A stretch of 64,000 nucleotides of DNA from positions 1,550,001 to 1,614,000 of the forward strand of contig NZ_CP107852.1 of the NCBI RefSeq assembly GCF_036346875.1. Direction: 5' to 3'. The translations under genes and the position numbers were made by a program. Below the pieces are notes generated by a model. It was not told the origin of the DNA, searched no databases, and worked only from the letters and a program-made list of their open reading frames with translations. Positions 19,412-27,689 of the stretch are shown piece after piece. Numbering within the stretch: position 1 is the first letter of the stretch; every line of letters begins with the position of its first letter. The stretch is from Nocardia sp. NBC_00508. GTDB lineage: Bacteria > Actinomycetota > Actinomycetes > Mycobacteriales > Mycobacteriaceae.

Positions 19412-20824
19412 TCACCGCAGCGTGGTGAGCGGCGGTGGATGCCAATGCCCTTGCACCGCCTCGGCTTTCGGCGCGAACAGGCGCAATGTCAGCGAGAATG
19501 GGCCCGATTCGGGAACAGGCAGCCAGTTCCCGGTTGGAACACTCGCGCCCGGATCGGCCCACTGGAGTGTCAGATCCAGGGAGCCATCGGGATTGAGCAC
19601 CACCGGGACATGGTGGCCGACCGCGTAGATCTGGGCTGGGTTGGGCACCAGGTACAAGTCGGCGGTGTAGGCGGTCAGCGACCAGAAGGCATCGACCGGA
19701 GGCAACTGGCCCGATGCGAAGTGCAGCCGGAAACGGGACGGGCCACCGCTGGCATCCGTCGTGTCGTACAGAGTCGGGTAGATCGCGTCCTCGGGCAGGG
19801 CGGCGCCGAGACCGTTCCACGCGATGTCGGCGCGCAACAGGTAGTTCGTACCGTACCGGCCGGTGCCGGGGTCGTAGATCCAGCCGTTCTCGACGATCGT
19901 GGTCTCTCCCACGTACACCGGGATCTGCTGCCGTGCGGTGGCTACCGCCGTGGCGAGTTCGGCGTCGGGAATGCCTTCGACCGAGCCGCCCGGCTCGATG
20001 CCGATGCTCGCGAAGCGCCGCATCGCGGGGGCGTCCTCGGGTGCGGGCGGATTGGACTCCATCAGGGCGCACATACGGTCGAAGAAGGCTCGGGGGGCCA
20101 TCTCCGCGAGTTGCGCGGCCGGGGGCGCCATCGGCCGGGTCGGTGGCACCGCAGGCGCGGGCACGTCCACTCCGGCGGTCCACGCACTCAGCGGAGCCAG
20201 CTTCAACTCCTGCTGGAGAGCGCGGACCCTGGGCAGGTCGCCGGGGCCGTCGACCTGAATCCGGCTGATCAGCCACACCGTAGGCGTCGGCATCGGCAGC
20301 GGGGTGAGCCCCTCCGGCAGCGCCCCGGACCAGCCGGGACCGGTCACCGCATAGGTGTAGGGCGGCCCCGCCGACTCCGCCTGCGGGCGCATGCCGCTGG
20401 GGTTGTGCACGGTATTGGACCAGGCGTCCAGCAGTTGTGCCAGCCAGTAGCGCCGCCGATCCATGGCGGGGACCTGCAGCACCATCGGCTCGCGGGTCAG
20501 ATCGAGCCATGCGAACGAGTCCATCGTGTCCACATCCGGTCGTACCACCTCGCGCTGTTCTTGGGCGTCGAACGAGTTGGTGTGGCGGAACCGGTTCGCG
20601 GGGACGGTCGCTTCGGCCGTTACGCGCGTCAGGTCCATCAGCACGAGGGGAAAGCCGAAAATGTAAGCGTCCCTGGCGATCGCGACGGCGTCGCCGGGCA
20701 CGGCGGAGTCCTCGTCCTCGGATCCGCCGCATGCCGCCAATCCGAGCGCGACCACCGATGTCGCCGCCATACCGAGCGCCGTGCGCCGCGACACCGTGAC
20801 CTTGCCGTCGGTCCTGTGGTCCAT
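19412..20824 (-). CDS. DUF1254/DUF1214 domain lipoprotein with Tat-type signal
   Basis: A 470-aa exported protein. The N-terminus has a twin arginine (SRRTALGMAATSVVALGLAA) directly followed by a lipobox LAAC, so it should be exported and lipid-anchored. After the signal, ARDAYIFGFPLVLMDLTR begins the DUF1254 domain. The C-terminal DUF1214 domain includes FWSLTAYTADLYLVPNPA and a final SLTLRLFAPKAEA segment. Proteins with this pair are widespread in bacteria and of unknown biochemical role, possibly cell-surface associated. The gene ends almost against the truncated-haemoglobin gene. Confidence 0.88.
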   Translation of the reverse strand: MDHRTDGKVTVSRRTALGMAATSVVALGLAACGGSEDEDSAVPGDAVAIARDAYIFGFPLVLMDLTRVTAEATVPANRFRHTNSFDAQEQREVVRPDVDTMDSFAWLDLTREPMVLQVPAMDRRRYWLAQLLDAWSNTVHNPSGMRPQAESAGPPYTYAVTGPGWSGALPEGLTPLPMPTPTVWLISRIQVDGPGDLPRVRALQQELKLAPLSAWTAGVDVPAPAVPPTRPMAPPAAQLAEMAPRAFFDRMCALMESNPPAPEDAPAMRRFASIGIEPGGSVEGIPDAELATAVATARQQIPVYVGETTIVENGWIYDPGTGRYGTNYLLRADIAWNGLGAALPEDAIYPTLYDTTDASGGPSRFRLHFASGQLPPVDAFWSLTAYTADLYLVPNPAQIYAVGHHVPVVLNPDGSLDLTLQWADPGASVPTGNWLPVPESGPFSLTLRLFAPKAEAVQGHWHPPPLTTLR

Positions 20825-21090
20825 GATCCTGCTCCGCCTCCGATCCTATCGGGCACCGCGAGATCCGCACCGGAGTATAGCCACCCAAGGCGGCGAAAAT
20901 CGCAGGTCAGCGCCCTGATGGCGAACCAGGTCCGTACCGAGGGACGATCGGCGCGGCGGCTGGCACCAGCGATTCGAGTCCGAGTACGGGCGTGTCCGCA
21001 CGCTCGCCCCGGCCCGTCGGGACCGGCGGGCCGCGGCGATCCGTTCGCGCCGCGCTCGTCGTCGACCACGATCGCGCACCGGGCTTGCGG

Positions 21091-21384
21091 TCAGATCTCC
21101 AGGATGGTGTTCATGATGGTGCCCGCACTGGTGGCCACCACTCCGCCGAGCATCGCCCCCGCGATCATCTTCGGTGACTGCAACCCGCTGCCACTCCACT
21201 TCTCCCAGGCGAACCGGCCGCCCGCGTAGATGATGCTGATGATGCCCGACAGCAGCGCGAACCAGGTGAAGTAGCGGACGAACTGTAAGAGCTTGTCCGC
21301 CAAGGGCGGTGCCTCCGGGGTCGGATTGCCGATCTGCGCCAAGGTCGCGAAGGAATCGCCGACCGACGCCAGCATGATGCTCAC
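21091..21384 (-). CDS. Small two-span membrane protein, VirB2/TrbC-like (paralogue A)
   Basis: A 97-aa protein with a short N-terminal polar part (AQIGNPTPEAPP) and two hydrophobic segments (RYFTWFALLSGIISIIYAG, then IAGAMLGGVVATSAGTIMN) joined by the basic loop RFAWEKW. This size and layout resemble the small pilin-like TrbC/VirB2-type proteins found with actinobacterial conjugation modules, but no conjugation genes are adjacent. It is about two-thirds identical (by eye) to the divergent neighbour at 21751-22026. No start-site ambiguity: ATG at 21384. Confidence 0.75.
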   Translation of the reverse strand: MSIMLASVGDSFATLAQIGNPTPEAPPLADKLLQFVRYFTWFALLSGIISIIYAGGRFAWEKWSGSGLQSPKMIAGAMLGGVVATSAGTIMNTILEI

Positions 21385-21750
21385 CGTCTACTCCCTATGC
21401 TCGATTACAATCCTGCCGCCGCCGAGTTGCTGCACGAAAGCTGTTCGGCTGCCGAACAATTCGGTTACAGATGAGGATACGGCCCTGGATGGCACCTGGT
21501 GTGCGCACTGCACGCGACACCCGCGGACGCCGTGAACCGGGCACCCGGATCAGCACCGAATCGCCCCGAGCGGTGGTAGCAACCCGCCGACGGCACCCAA
21601 CCCATCATCCAGAGCTACCGCCGACCCGGCAAGGCGGAAACGCGAACTTCCCTGTGCTGCACCGACCCGACTGCATCGCGGCGAGCGAACGGATACGATC
21701 TCCACAGCGAATCACTCCCCCTGTCCCGAATCCAGAATGAGCGAACGACG
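21385..21750. other. Shared promoter region between two paralogous membrane-protein genes
   Basis: These 366 bp hold no gene I can support. A perfect palindrome, TGTTCGGC-T-GCCGAACA, lies at 21442-21458, 58 bp upstream of paralogue A; it is a candidate operator. Its half-sites point the opposite way to a mycobacterial LexA box, so I do not call it an SOS box. The region must contain the promoters of both divergent genes. Confidence 0.4.
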
Positions 21751-22026
21751 ATGATCCTGGCCGCCGCTTTTGACACCCTGGCGCAGATCGGCAACCCGAC
21801 CCCAGAGGCACCGCCGATCTCCGACAAGTTCCTCCAACTGGTCCGCTACCTGACGTGGTTCGTCCTGCTGTCGGGCGTCTGCGGCATCATCTACGCCGGT
21901 GGCCGCTTCGCCTGGGAGAAGTGGACCGGCGGCGGGCTCGAGTCGCCGAAGATGGTGGCCGGAGCCATGATCGGCGGCGTGATCGCCACCAGCGCGGGCA
22001 CCATCATGAACGCCGTCATCGGCTGA
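21751..22026 (+). CDS. Small two-span membrane protein, VirB2/TrbC-like (paralogue B)
   Basis: A 91-aa protein with the same design as its divergent neighbour: polar start (AQIGNPTPEAPP), first span RYLTWFVLLSGVCGIIYAG, linker RFAWEKW, second span VAGAMIGGVIATSAGTIMN. The shared motifs (PTPEAPP, IIYAGGRFAWEKW, TSAGTIMN) show that the two arose by duplication with inversion. It is probably inserted in the cytoplasmic membrane. Role unknown; a pilin-like or pore-like subunit is the best analogy. The start is the ATG at 21751. Confidence 0.75.
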   Translation: MILAAAFDTLAQIGNPTPEAPPISDKFLQLVRYLTWFVLLSGVCGIIYAGGRFAWEKWTGGGLESPKMVAGAMIGGVIATSAGTIMNAVIG

Positions 22027-22134
22027 CCACGGAACCCGTCCAGAAATCACACTCCGCCATAGCATCTAGCTATAACTATTGGATGGCGGCGTAGGCAGGC
22101 TTCGGGCTGTTCTATCCGGGTTCGGGACCGCCGG

Positions 22135-23433
22135 TCAGCGCAGGATGCCCGCTGCACGCGCGGCGCGCAGCCAGTCCGGGAACTCGCCCAGCAGTCGCGT
22201 GTAGAGCTGGGCGTCGTCGACCTGATCGATGTCATCGAGGGCGAAGAACCCCGCATTGTCCACCGTCCGGTCGGACAACTCGTCCAGGGTCCGCAGCAGG
22301 CCGTAATTGGCCCGACCGAGGCCGACGAACTGCCAGAAGGCCGGTAGCAGCGAGGCTTCCCGCATGAGCGCCGCGATCTCACGCTTCTTGGCGAAGCCGC
22401 CGTCGGTGAAGAACAGCACGAGCGTAGGGCGGTCGCCGGGACACAGCGAGTCGATGATGTCGCGCATGATCGGCAGTTCGTCGTTGCGGCCACCGAGCCG
22501 CTGGTAGTCGATGCCCCCGTGGGTTCCGCCGAGGTGCAGGAAGGTCTGTGCCCACGCCTCGCCGTGCTCGACGGTGATATCGGGCAGCTTGGCGAACGAG
22601 AGGGCGTAGAGGTACGCCTCCAGGGTGCCGTCGTCGTCGAGTTGAATGGCCACCGGAATCATCCGCTGCACGACGCGATGCACCACCTGGTCGCGGTACT
22701 GCCGGTTCATGCTGCCGGTCTTGTCGATGACGAGCACGACGCGGGCCCGGATCCCGAAGACATCCCGATCGATCAGGACCTTCGCGACCGCCCGCTTGCG
22801 CAGGTCCAGCGTGGCGCGCTTCTCGAAGGACAGCTTCGTCTCACCGGGCACAGAGAAGACGCCCGCCGGCGCGGCGGCGCGGGACGGCGAGCCTGCGACC
22901 GTCGGATCCGGCGCCGGACTGTCGCGCGGAGCGGGCTCGTCGTCCACGCGCACGCCATGATCGATGACGAGTGCGGCGAACCCGCCCGCGTAGCCCTGCC
23001 CGACCGCCCGCACCTTCCACGCCGCATTCCGCCGATACAGCTCCAGCGCGATCACCACCGATTCGCTGCCCAGCCCCTCGATGCAGTACTCGTACAACAC
23101 GTTTCCCGCCTCGTCCGCGACCGTAACGACGGGCGGCGCGAACCGGCCGAAGGTCGCCGCGGGATCATCGAGCGTGAGCACCGCGCGCAGCTGCGCGATG
23201 TCCTCGGGCAACTCGGCGAGCGAAACCGACAGCGCGGCAGGCGTTCCCGGCCGCAGCGACACTCCGGGAGCGCTGGGCTGGTTGAAGAACACGAGGTCCG
23301 CGTCCGATCGCACCCGACCGGCTTCGGTCACCAGCAGCGCCGACACGTCGACCGTGGCCTCGCTGCGCACCGACACCGACAGCCGGGCGGCGTGCAGTGC
23401 TCCGTTCTGACCTTTGACCAACGCAGCACCCAT
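22135..23433 (-). CDS. TerD-domain protein fused to a von Willebrand factor A domain
   Basis: A 432-aa cytoplasmic protein. The TerD domain is at residues ~1-150 (opening ALVKGQNGALHAARLSVSV, then SDADLVFFNQPSAPGV and KVRAVGQGYAGGFAALV). After a proline/alanine linker, a vWA domain covers ~215-425: the MIDAS motif is DKTGSMN, with LVLFFTDGGFAKK and GGTHGGIDY further on. TerD-vWA pairs (TerY/TerD context) occur in tellurite-resistance and chemical-stress clusters. The ATG at 23433 has GGGAG five bases upstream; longer in-frame starts exist but lack this. The window holds a second TerD-containing gene at 14.7 kb. Confidence 0.88.
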   Translation of the reverse strand: MGAALVKGQNGALHAARLSVSVRSEATVDVSALLVTEAGRVRSDADLVFFNQPSAPGVSLRPGTPAALSVSLAELPEDIAQLRAVLTLDDPAATFGRFAPPVVTVADEAGNVLYEYCIEGLGSESVVIALELYRRNAAWKVRAVGQGYAGGFAALVIDHGVRVDDEPAPRDSPAPDPTVAGSPSRAAAPAGVFSVPGETKLSFEKRATLDLRKRAVAKVLIDRDVFGIRARVVLVIDKTGSMNRQYRDQVVHRVVQRMIPVAIQLDDDGTLEAYLYALSFAKLPDITVEHGEAWAQTFLHLGGTHGGIDYQRLGGRNDELPIMRDIIDSLCPGDRPTLVLFFTDGGFAKKREIAALMREASLLPAFWQFVGLGRANYGLLRTLDELSDRTVDNAGFFALDDIDQVDDAQLYTRLLGEFPDWLRAARAAGILR

Positions 23434-23645
23434 CGAGACTCCCAGCCGTTGCGCCGAAATCACCACCGCGATCAGCGTAGGTCCACCGCGGGCAGAATGC
23501 GGACCTTCACTTCCGGGGCAACGCGAACCCTCCTCGACGCCGTGTCCTCGTGCCAGACTGAGCCTGTGAACGAGCGTCAGCGACTGAACCCAGAACACAG
23601 CGCGCAGTCGCGCATGACGGAGCCGAGCGGCAGTGAGGCACGGTC

Positions 23646-24791
23646 ATGAGCGAAGCGAGCAAGGACCACGGACCGGCCGAGCCCGCGACGCGGGATCGTG
23701 GTGACGTCATCGGCGCGGGCATCCTGTGGCTTGCCAAGTGGGCGGTGTGCATCGTCGCGATCGCGGCGGGGGCGTGGGTGCTCGGATTCCTGATCGCCCG
23801 GCTGTGGGTGGTGATTCTGCCGGTAGCGCTGGCCGTGGTCGTCGCGACGGTGCTGTGGCCGCCGGTGCGCTGGCTCACCGCGCACGGCCTGCGGCCCGCG
23901 TTGGCGGCATCGATCGCGGTGCTCGGCTTTCTCGGTGTGCTGGCCGGGGTCATCGCGCTGATCGTGCCGTCGGTGGTGAACCAGGCGCCCGAACTCGCGG
24001 ACAAGGCGAGCGAGGGTGTGAACCAGGTCCGCGAGTGGTTGCAGGGACCGCCGTTGAGAATCCGCGACGAGGAACTGGATTCGGCGGTCGACGCGATCGT
24101 GTCCCGGCTGCAATCGAGTTCCGAGCAGATCGCCACCGGCGTGTTCAGCGGCGTGAGCACCGCGACGTCCATGCTGGTGACCCTGTTCCTCGTGCTGGTG
24201 CTCACGTTCTTCTTCGTCAAGGACGGGCCGCGTTTCCTGCCCTGGCTGCACAGCGTGTCCGGCAGCCGCAGCGGCAGGCACCTGGAGCAGGTGCTCGGCC
24301 GGATCTGGGTGGTGCTCGGCGGGTTCATCCGCACCCAGGCGCTGGTCAGCCTGATCGACGCCGTGCTGATCGGCGCGGGCCTGGTGATCCTCGGGGTGCC
24401 ACTGGCATTGGTGCTCGCGGTGATCACGTTCCTCGGCGGGTTCGTCCCGCTGGTCGGCGCGTTCGTCGCGGGCGCGCTCGCGGTGCTGGTCGCGTTGGTC
24501 GGCAACGGCTTCGTCACGGCGCTGATCGTGCTCGGCATCATCGTCGCCGTGCAGCAACTGGAAGGCAACGTGCTGCAACCGGTCTTGCAGAGCCGCAGCA
24601 TGCAACTGCACGCGGTCATCGTGCTGCTGGCCGTCACGGCGGGCGGATCGCTGTACGGGATCATCGGCGCCTTCCTGGCCGTCCCGGCCGTCGCGATGGC
24701 CGCGGTGGTCCTGCGCTACGTCGGCGAGCAGATCGACGCGGCCACCATCGCGCTGCCGGAACCGGACAGCGAACCCGAATCGGCCGAATAG
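23646..24791 (+). CDS. AI-2E family (PerM-type) membrane permease
   Basis: A 381-aa integral membrane protein of the AI-2E transporter/PerM family with about eight membrane segments. Typical features are the large extracytoplasmic-type loop between residues ~110 and ~180 (ELADKASEGVNQVREWL), the FFFVKDGPRFLPWL motif, and the C-terminal LGGFVPLVGAFVAG, EGNVLQPVLQSRSMQLH and GAFLAVPAVAM. Members export diverse substrates or act as Na+/H+ antiporters; autoinducer-2 is only the family name and is not implied here. It is divergent from the TerD-vWA gene. Confidence 0.9.
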   Translation: MSEASKDHGPAEPATRDRGDVIGAGILWLAKWAVCIVAIAAGAWVLGFLIARLWVVILPVALAVVVATVLWPPVRWLTAHGLRPALAASIAVLGFLGVLAGVIALIVPSVVNQAPELADKASEGVNQVREWLQGPPLRIRDEELDSAVDAIVSRLQSSSEQIATGVFSGVSTATSMLVTLFLVLVLTFFFVKDGPRFLPWLHSVSGSRSGRHLEQVLGRIWVVLGGFIRTQALVSLIDAVLIGAGLVILGVPLALVLAVITFLGGFVPLVGAFVAGALAVLVALVGNGFVTALIVLGIIVAVQQLEGNVLQPVLQSRSMQLHAVIVLLAVTAGGSLYGIIGAFLAVPAVAMAAVVLRYVGEQIDAATIALPEPDSEPESAE

Positions 24792-24934
24792 CGCGCGGCG
24801 GCCTGCGATCCGCGCGCACGCCATCGTTGGAATCGGTCCGAATGTAACTATCGCCGTCGCCCGATGTCGTTCCTAGCGTGGATCAGCCGCTGTTCCAACC
24901 CGATCGATCGCCACCCCGAAGGAGAGCCTTCCCG

Positions 24935-26233
24935 ATGACCGAACCCGACCTGTCCGCGGACTGGAGCTTCGAGACGAAGCAGATCCACGTCGGACAGATT
25001 CCGGACGGCGCGACGAACGCCCGCGCGCTGCCCATCTACCAGACCACCTCCTACACCTTCCGCGACACCGCGCACGCGGCAGCGCTGTTCGGTCTGGCCG
25101 AGCCGGGCAACATCTACACCCGGATCATGAACCCCACCCAGGACGCCGTGGAGCAGCGCATCGCCGCCCTCGAAGGGGGTGTCGCCGCTCTGCTGCTGGC
25201 CTCCGGACAGGCCGCGGAGACCTTCGCGATCCTCAATATCGCCGGAGCAGGCGACCACATCGTCTCCAGCCCCCGTCTCTATGGCGGCACCTACAACCTG
25301 TTCCACTACTCGCTGCCCAAGCTCGGCATCGAGGTTTCCTTCGTCGACGACCCCGACGATCTGGAGCAGTGGAAGGCCGCGATCCGCCCGAACACCAAGG
25401 CGCTCTACGGCGAGACGGTGTCCAACCCGCAGAACCACATCCTCGACATCCCAGGCATCGCGAATGTCGCGCACGCCAATGGCGTTCCCCTGATCGTGGA
25501 CAACACCGTCGCCACCCCCTACCTGATCCAGCCGCTCGCGCACGGCGCGGACATCGTCGTGCACTCGGCCACCAAGTACCTCGGCGGGCACGGCGCGGCC
25601 ATCGCGGGCGTGATCGTCGACGGCGGCCGATTCGACTGGACCGGCGGCCGGTTCCCCGGTTTCACCGAGCCCGACCCGAGCTATCACGGCGTCGTCTACG
25701 CCGATCTCGGCGCGCCCGCCTACGCGCTCAAGGCGCGCGTGCAGCTGCTGCGCGACCTGGGCGCGGCGGTCTCGCCGTTCAACGCCTTCTTGATCAGCCA
25801 GGGCCTGGAGACGCTCAGCCTGCGGATCGAGCGGCACGTGCGGAACGCGCAGGCGGTGGCGGAGTTCCTCACCACGCGCCCGGAGGTGACCTCGGTGTCC
25901 TACGCGGGTCTGCCTTCGTCGCCGTGGTACGAGCGGGGCCGCAGCCTCGCGCCCAAGGGCACCGGCGCGGTGATCGGCTTCGAGCTGGCCGGCGGCGTGG
26001 ACGCGGGCAAGCGGTTCGTCGAGGCGCTGCGGCTGCACAGCCACGTCGCCAATATCGGTGACGTGCGCTCGCTGGTGATCCACCCGGCCTCGACCACCCA
26101 CTCCCAGCTGACCCCCGAGGAACAGTCGGCCGCGGGCGTCACGCCCGGCCTGGTCCGGCTCGCGGTCGGCATCGAGGGCATCGATGACATCCTCGCGGAC
26201 CTGCGCATCGGTTTCGCCGCAGCGGGTTCCTGA
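24935..26233 (+). CDS. metY: O-acetylhomoserine aminocarboxypropyltransferase / sulfhydrylase
   Basis: A 432-aa PLP enzyme of the Cys/Met metabolism family that makes homocysteine from O-acetylhomoserine and sulfide (O-acetylserine may also be used). Evidence: ETKQIHVGQIPDGATNARALP, SYTFRDTAHAA, YTRIMNPTQDAVEQRIAALEGG, the phosphate-binding ASGQAAE, and the Schiff-base lysine in VHSATKYLGGHG. HPASTTHSQL near the C-terminus is typical of MetY-type sulfhydrylases. The length is normal. The start ATG at 24935 follows GGAGAG. In many actinobacteria metX follows, but here the next gene is an unrelated secreted protein after a hairpin. Confidence 0.92.
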   Translation: MTEPDLSADWSFETKQIHVGQIPDGATNARALPIYQTTSYTFRDTAHAAALFGLAEPGNIYTRIMNPTQDAVEQRIAALEGGVAALLLASGQAAETFAILNIAGAGDHIVSSPRLYGGTYNLFHYSLPKLGIEVSFVDDPDDLEQWKAAIRPNTKALYGETVSNPQNHILDIPGIANVAHANGVPLIVDNTVATPYLIQPLAHGADIVVHSATKYLGGHGAAIAGVIVDGGRFDWTGGRFPGFTEPDPSYHGVVYADLGAPAYALKARVQLLRDLGAAVSPFNAFLISQGLETLSLRIERHVRNAQAVAEFLTTRPEVTSVSYAGLPSSPWYERGRSLAPKGTGAVIGFELAGGVDAGKRFVEALRLHSHVANIGDVRSLVIHPASTTHSQLTPEEQSAAGVTPGLVRLAVGIEGIDDILADLRIGFAAAGS

Positions 26234-26237
26234 CCCG

Positions 26238-26268
26238 GATTGCCCGGGTCCCGCGACCCGGGGCAATC
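26238..26268 (+). terminator. Hairpin after the O-acetylhomoserine sulfhydrylase gene
   Basis: GATTGCCCGGGTC at 26238-26250 pairs with 26255-26268 (GACCCGGGGCAATC), with one bulged G and a 4-base loop. It begins five bases after the stop codon. There is no T-run, as is usual for high-GC actinobacterial terminators. Confidence 0.6.
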
Positions 26269-26432
26269 ACCGTTTGTCGCTCAGCGGATTTCGCCGACAG
26301 CGGGGCGAAAACCCGTTTCGCGCTTGTTTTCGTGATTTCGGTCGAAACTCGACTTTCACGCATCCGAAGGGGTTACCGGACCGAACTAGAAAGGTAGGTA
26401 TATGTCCTCTTCAGAATGAGGTGGGTAAGTCC

Positions 26433-27254
26433 ATGGGCAGAGAAATACCGGAAACTCCAGCACACCCCTTCTTTCGCCGCGCCGCCACTCTGATTGTGGC
26501 GAGCGCGATCCCGCTGTCGGTGGTCGGCGCCGCGACCGCCGCCGCGAACCCACTGGTGCCCGAGATTTCCATCCAGATTCCGTTCGCACCGGTACCCGCT
26601 GTCGCCGCTGTCGCCCCGGTCGCCGACCCTGCCGACCCCGATGCCATTCCGCCCGACGCCGCTCCTCCTGCCGCTCCCGCGCCACCGGTTTCCACCGGAC
26701 GCAACGACTCGAGCACCAACCGGCCGATGCCGGACCCGAACGTGCTCGCCCCCGTCATTCCGCAGCGCCTGCATTTCCCCGGCGCTGCGGCTCCCAGGGT
26801 CGCGCCGATCGAGGCGCCGCCCGGCACGCTGCGCGTCGGTTCCATCGTGATCGGCCGGCCCGACTTCCTGACTCCCGACCAGGGCAAAATGATCAACGAC
26901 GCGATCGCGGGCTCGGAGGCGGGCATTGCGCAAACCTTTGATTCGGCAGGCTTCGAGCCGTCGCGCTCCGACCGTATCGCCGCGGACATCATCGGCTCCA
27001 CTGCGGTCGGCGCCTCGGTGGGCAGCATGGTGGCCTCCCCCGTGGCCTCGATCGGAGCGGTCATCGGTGCGATCTGCGGCGCCATCGCCGGCCTTCCGAT
27101 GTTTCCGACCGGGACGGTAGCCGTCATGGGCTTCGGCGCCGCCATCGGTTACGGGTTCGTCGCATCACCAGCCATCGCTGTCGGTGCGGCCATCGGCGCC
27201 GGAGTCGGCGTCGCGCAAGGCCTTCTCGCGCCGCCTACGGTTCCGGCCTCCTAA
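26433..27254 (+). CDS. Secreted proline/alanine-rich protein with glycine-rich hydrophobic C-terminus
   Basis: A 273-aa protein of unknown function. Residues ~1-37 form a signal peptide (FRRAATLIVASAIPLSVVGA, cleavage near AAANP). A proline/alanine-rich region follows to about residue 95. The C-terminal half has IAQTFDSAGFEPSRSDRIAA followed by about 95 residues rich in Gly/Ala/Val/Ile (VGASVGSMVASPVASIGAVI and further repeats), which could span or insert into a membrane. Similar domain-unknown secreted proteins are frequent in Nocardia. The ATG at 26433 is the first good start; upstream codons in the frame overlap the previous gene's hairpin. Confidence 0.75.
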   Translation: MGREIPETPAHPFFRRAATLIVASAIPLSVVGAATAAANPLVPEISIQIPFAPVPAVAAVAPVADPADPDAIPPDAAPPAAPAPPVSTGRNDSSTNRPMPDPNVLAPVIPQRLHFPGAAAPRVAPIEAPPGTLRVGSIVIGRPDFLTPDQGKMINDAIAGSEAGIAQTFDSAGFEPSRSDRIAADIIGSTAVGASVGSMVASPVASIGAVIGAICGAIAGLPMFPTGTVAVMGFGAAIGYGFVASPAIAVGAAIGAGVGVAQGLLAPPTVPAS

Positions 27255-27336
27255 TCCACTTTCCTCCGCGGGACCGGACCGCACCTGCGCGGCATCGGGC
27301 CACCTGGATCAATTTCATATGTGCACGATTTACCAG

Positions 27337-27362
27337 GAAGACCCGGTTTCGACCGGGTCTTC
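27337..27362 (+). terminator. Intrinsic terminator with UUCG tetraloop
   Basis: Perfect 11-bp stem (GAAGACCCGGT / ACCGGGTCTTC) closed by TTCG and followed by TTATT. It lies 82 bp after the secreted-protein gene and upstream of the CsbD gene, so it separates the two transcripts. Confidence 0.8.
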
Positions 27363-27385
27363 TTATTCGCGATAGAAAGCCACAC

Positions 27386-27410
27386 GTTTGGCTTCGCCGT
27401 TACCGGCTAT
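27386..27410 (+). promoter_or_regulatory. Candidate SigF/SigB-type promoter for the CsbD gene
   Basis: GTTT at 27386-27389 and GGCTAT at 27405-27410 are separated by 15 bases, close to the actinobacterial stress-sigma consensus GTTT-N(14-16)-GGGTAT with one mismatch in the -10. It is 53 bp upstream of the csbD-like start. A SigF-like sigma gene is 2.3 kb away. Confidence 0.45.
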
Positions 27411-27463
27411 CGCGATGTGGACCGGCGGATACGACAGGCCGGTCGCCGCACAAGGAGGTAGAC

Positions 27464-27637
27464 ATGAGCACAGCCGACAAGGCGAAGAACAAGGCCGAGA
27501 AAATCGCCGGTCAGGCCAAGGAAAAGTTCGGCGCGGCCACCGACGACCGGGCGAAGCGGGATGAAGGCCGGACCGATCAGACCAAGTCGGACCTGAAGGA
27601 CGCGGGCGAAAAGGTCAAGGACGCCTTCCGGCGCTGA
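27464..27637 (+). CDS. CsbD-family stress protein
   Basis: A 57-aa lysine-rich hydrophilic protein: it starts STADKAKNKAEKIAGQAKEK, continues with FGAATDDRAKRDEGRTDQ and ends KDAGEKVKDAFRR. The AEKIAGQAKEKFG core is the CsbD signature. CsbD proteins are general-stress proteins controlled by alternative sigma factors; their biochemical role is unknown. The ribosome-binding site AAGGAGGT lies five bases before the ATG and is the strongest in this region, suggesting high expression. It is convergent with the MMPL gene. Confidence 0.88.
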   Translation: MSTADKAKNKAEKIAGQAKEKFGAATDDRAKRDEGRTDQTKSDLKDAGEKVKDAFRR

Positions 27638-27689
27638 CGCCCGCGCACGAACGACTCCGGAGCGGATGACCGCGGCGCGGTCGTCCGCT

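Noticed and set aside
21442..21458. LexA/SOS box
   Set aside because: Half-sites are in the opposite order to the mycobacterial-type TCGAAC-N4-GTTCGA box, and neither neighbour is a repair gene.
24792..24934. SAM or cobalamin riboswitch before the O-acetylhomoserine sulfhydrylase
   Set aside because: The 143-bp leader shows no conserved riboswitch helices or motifs that I could identify.
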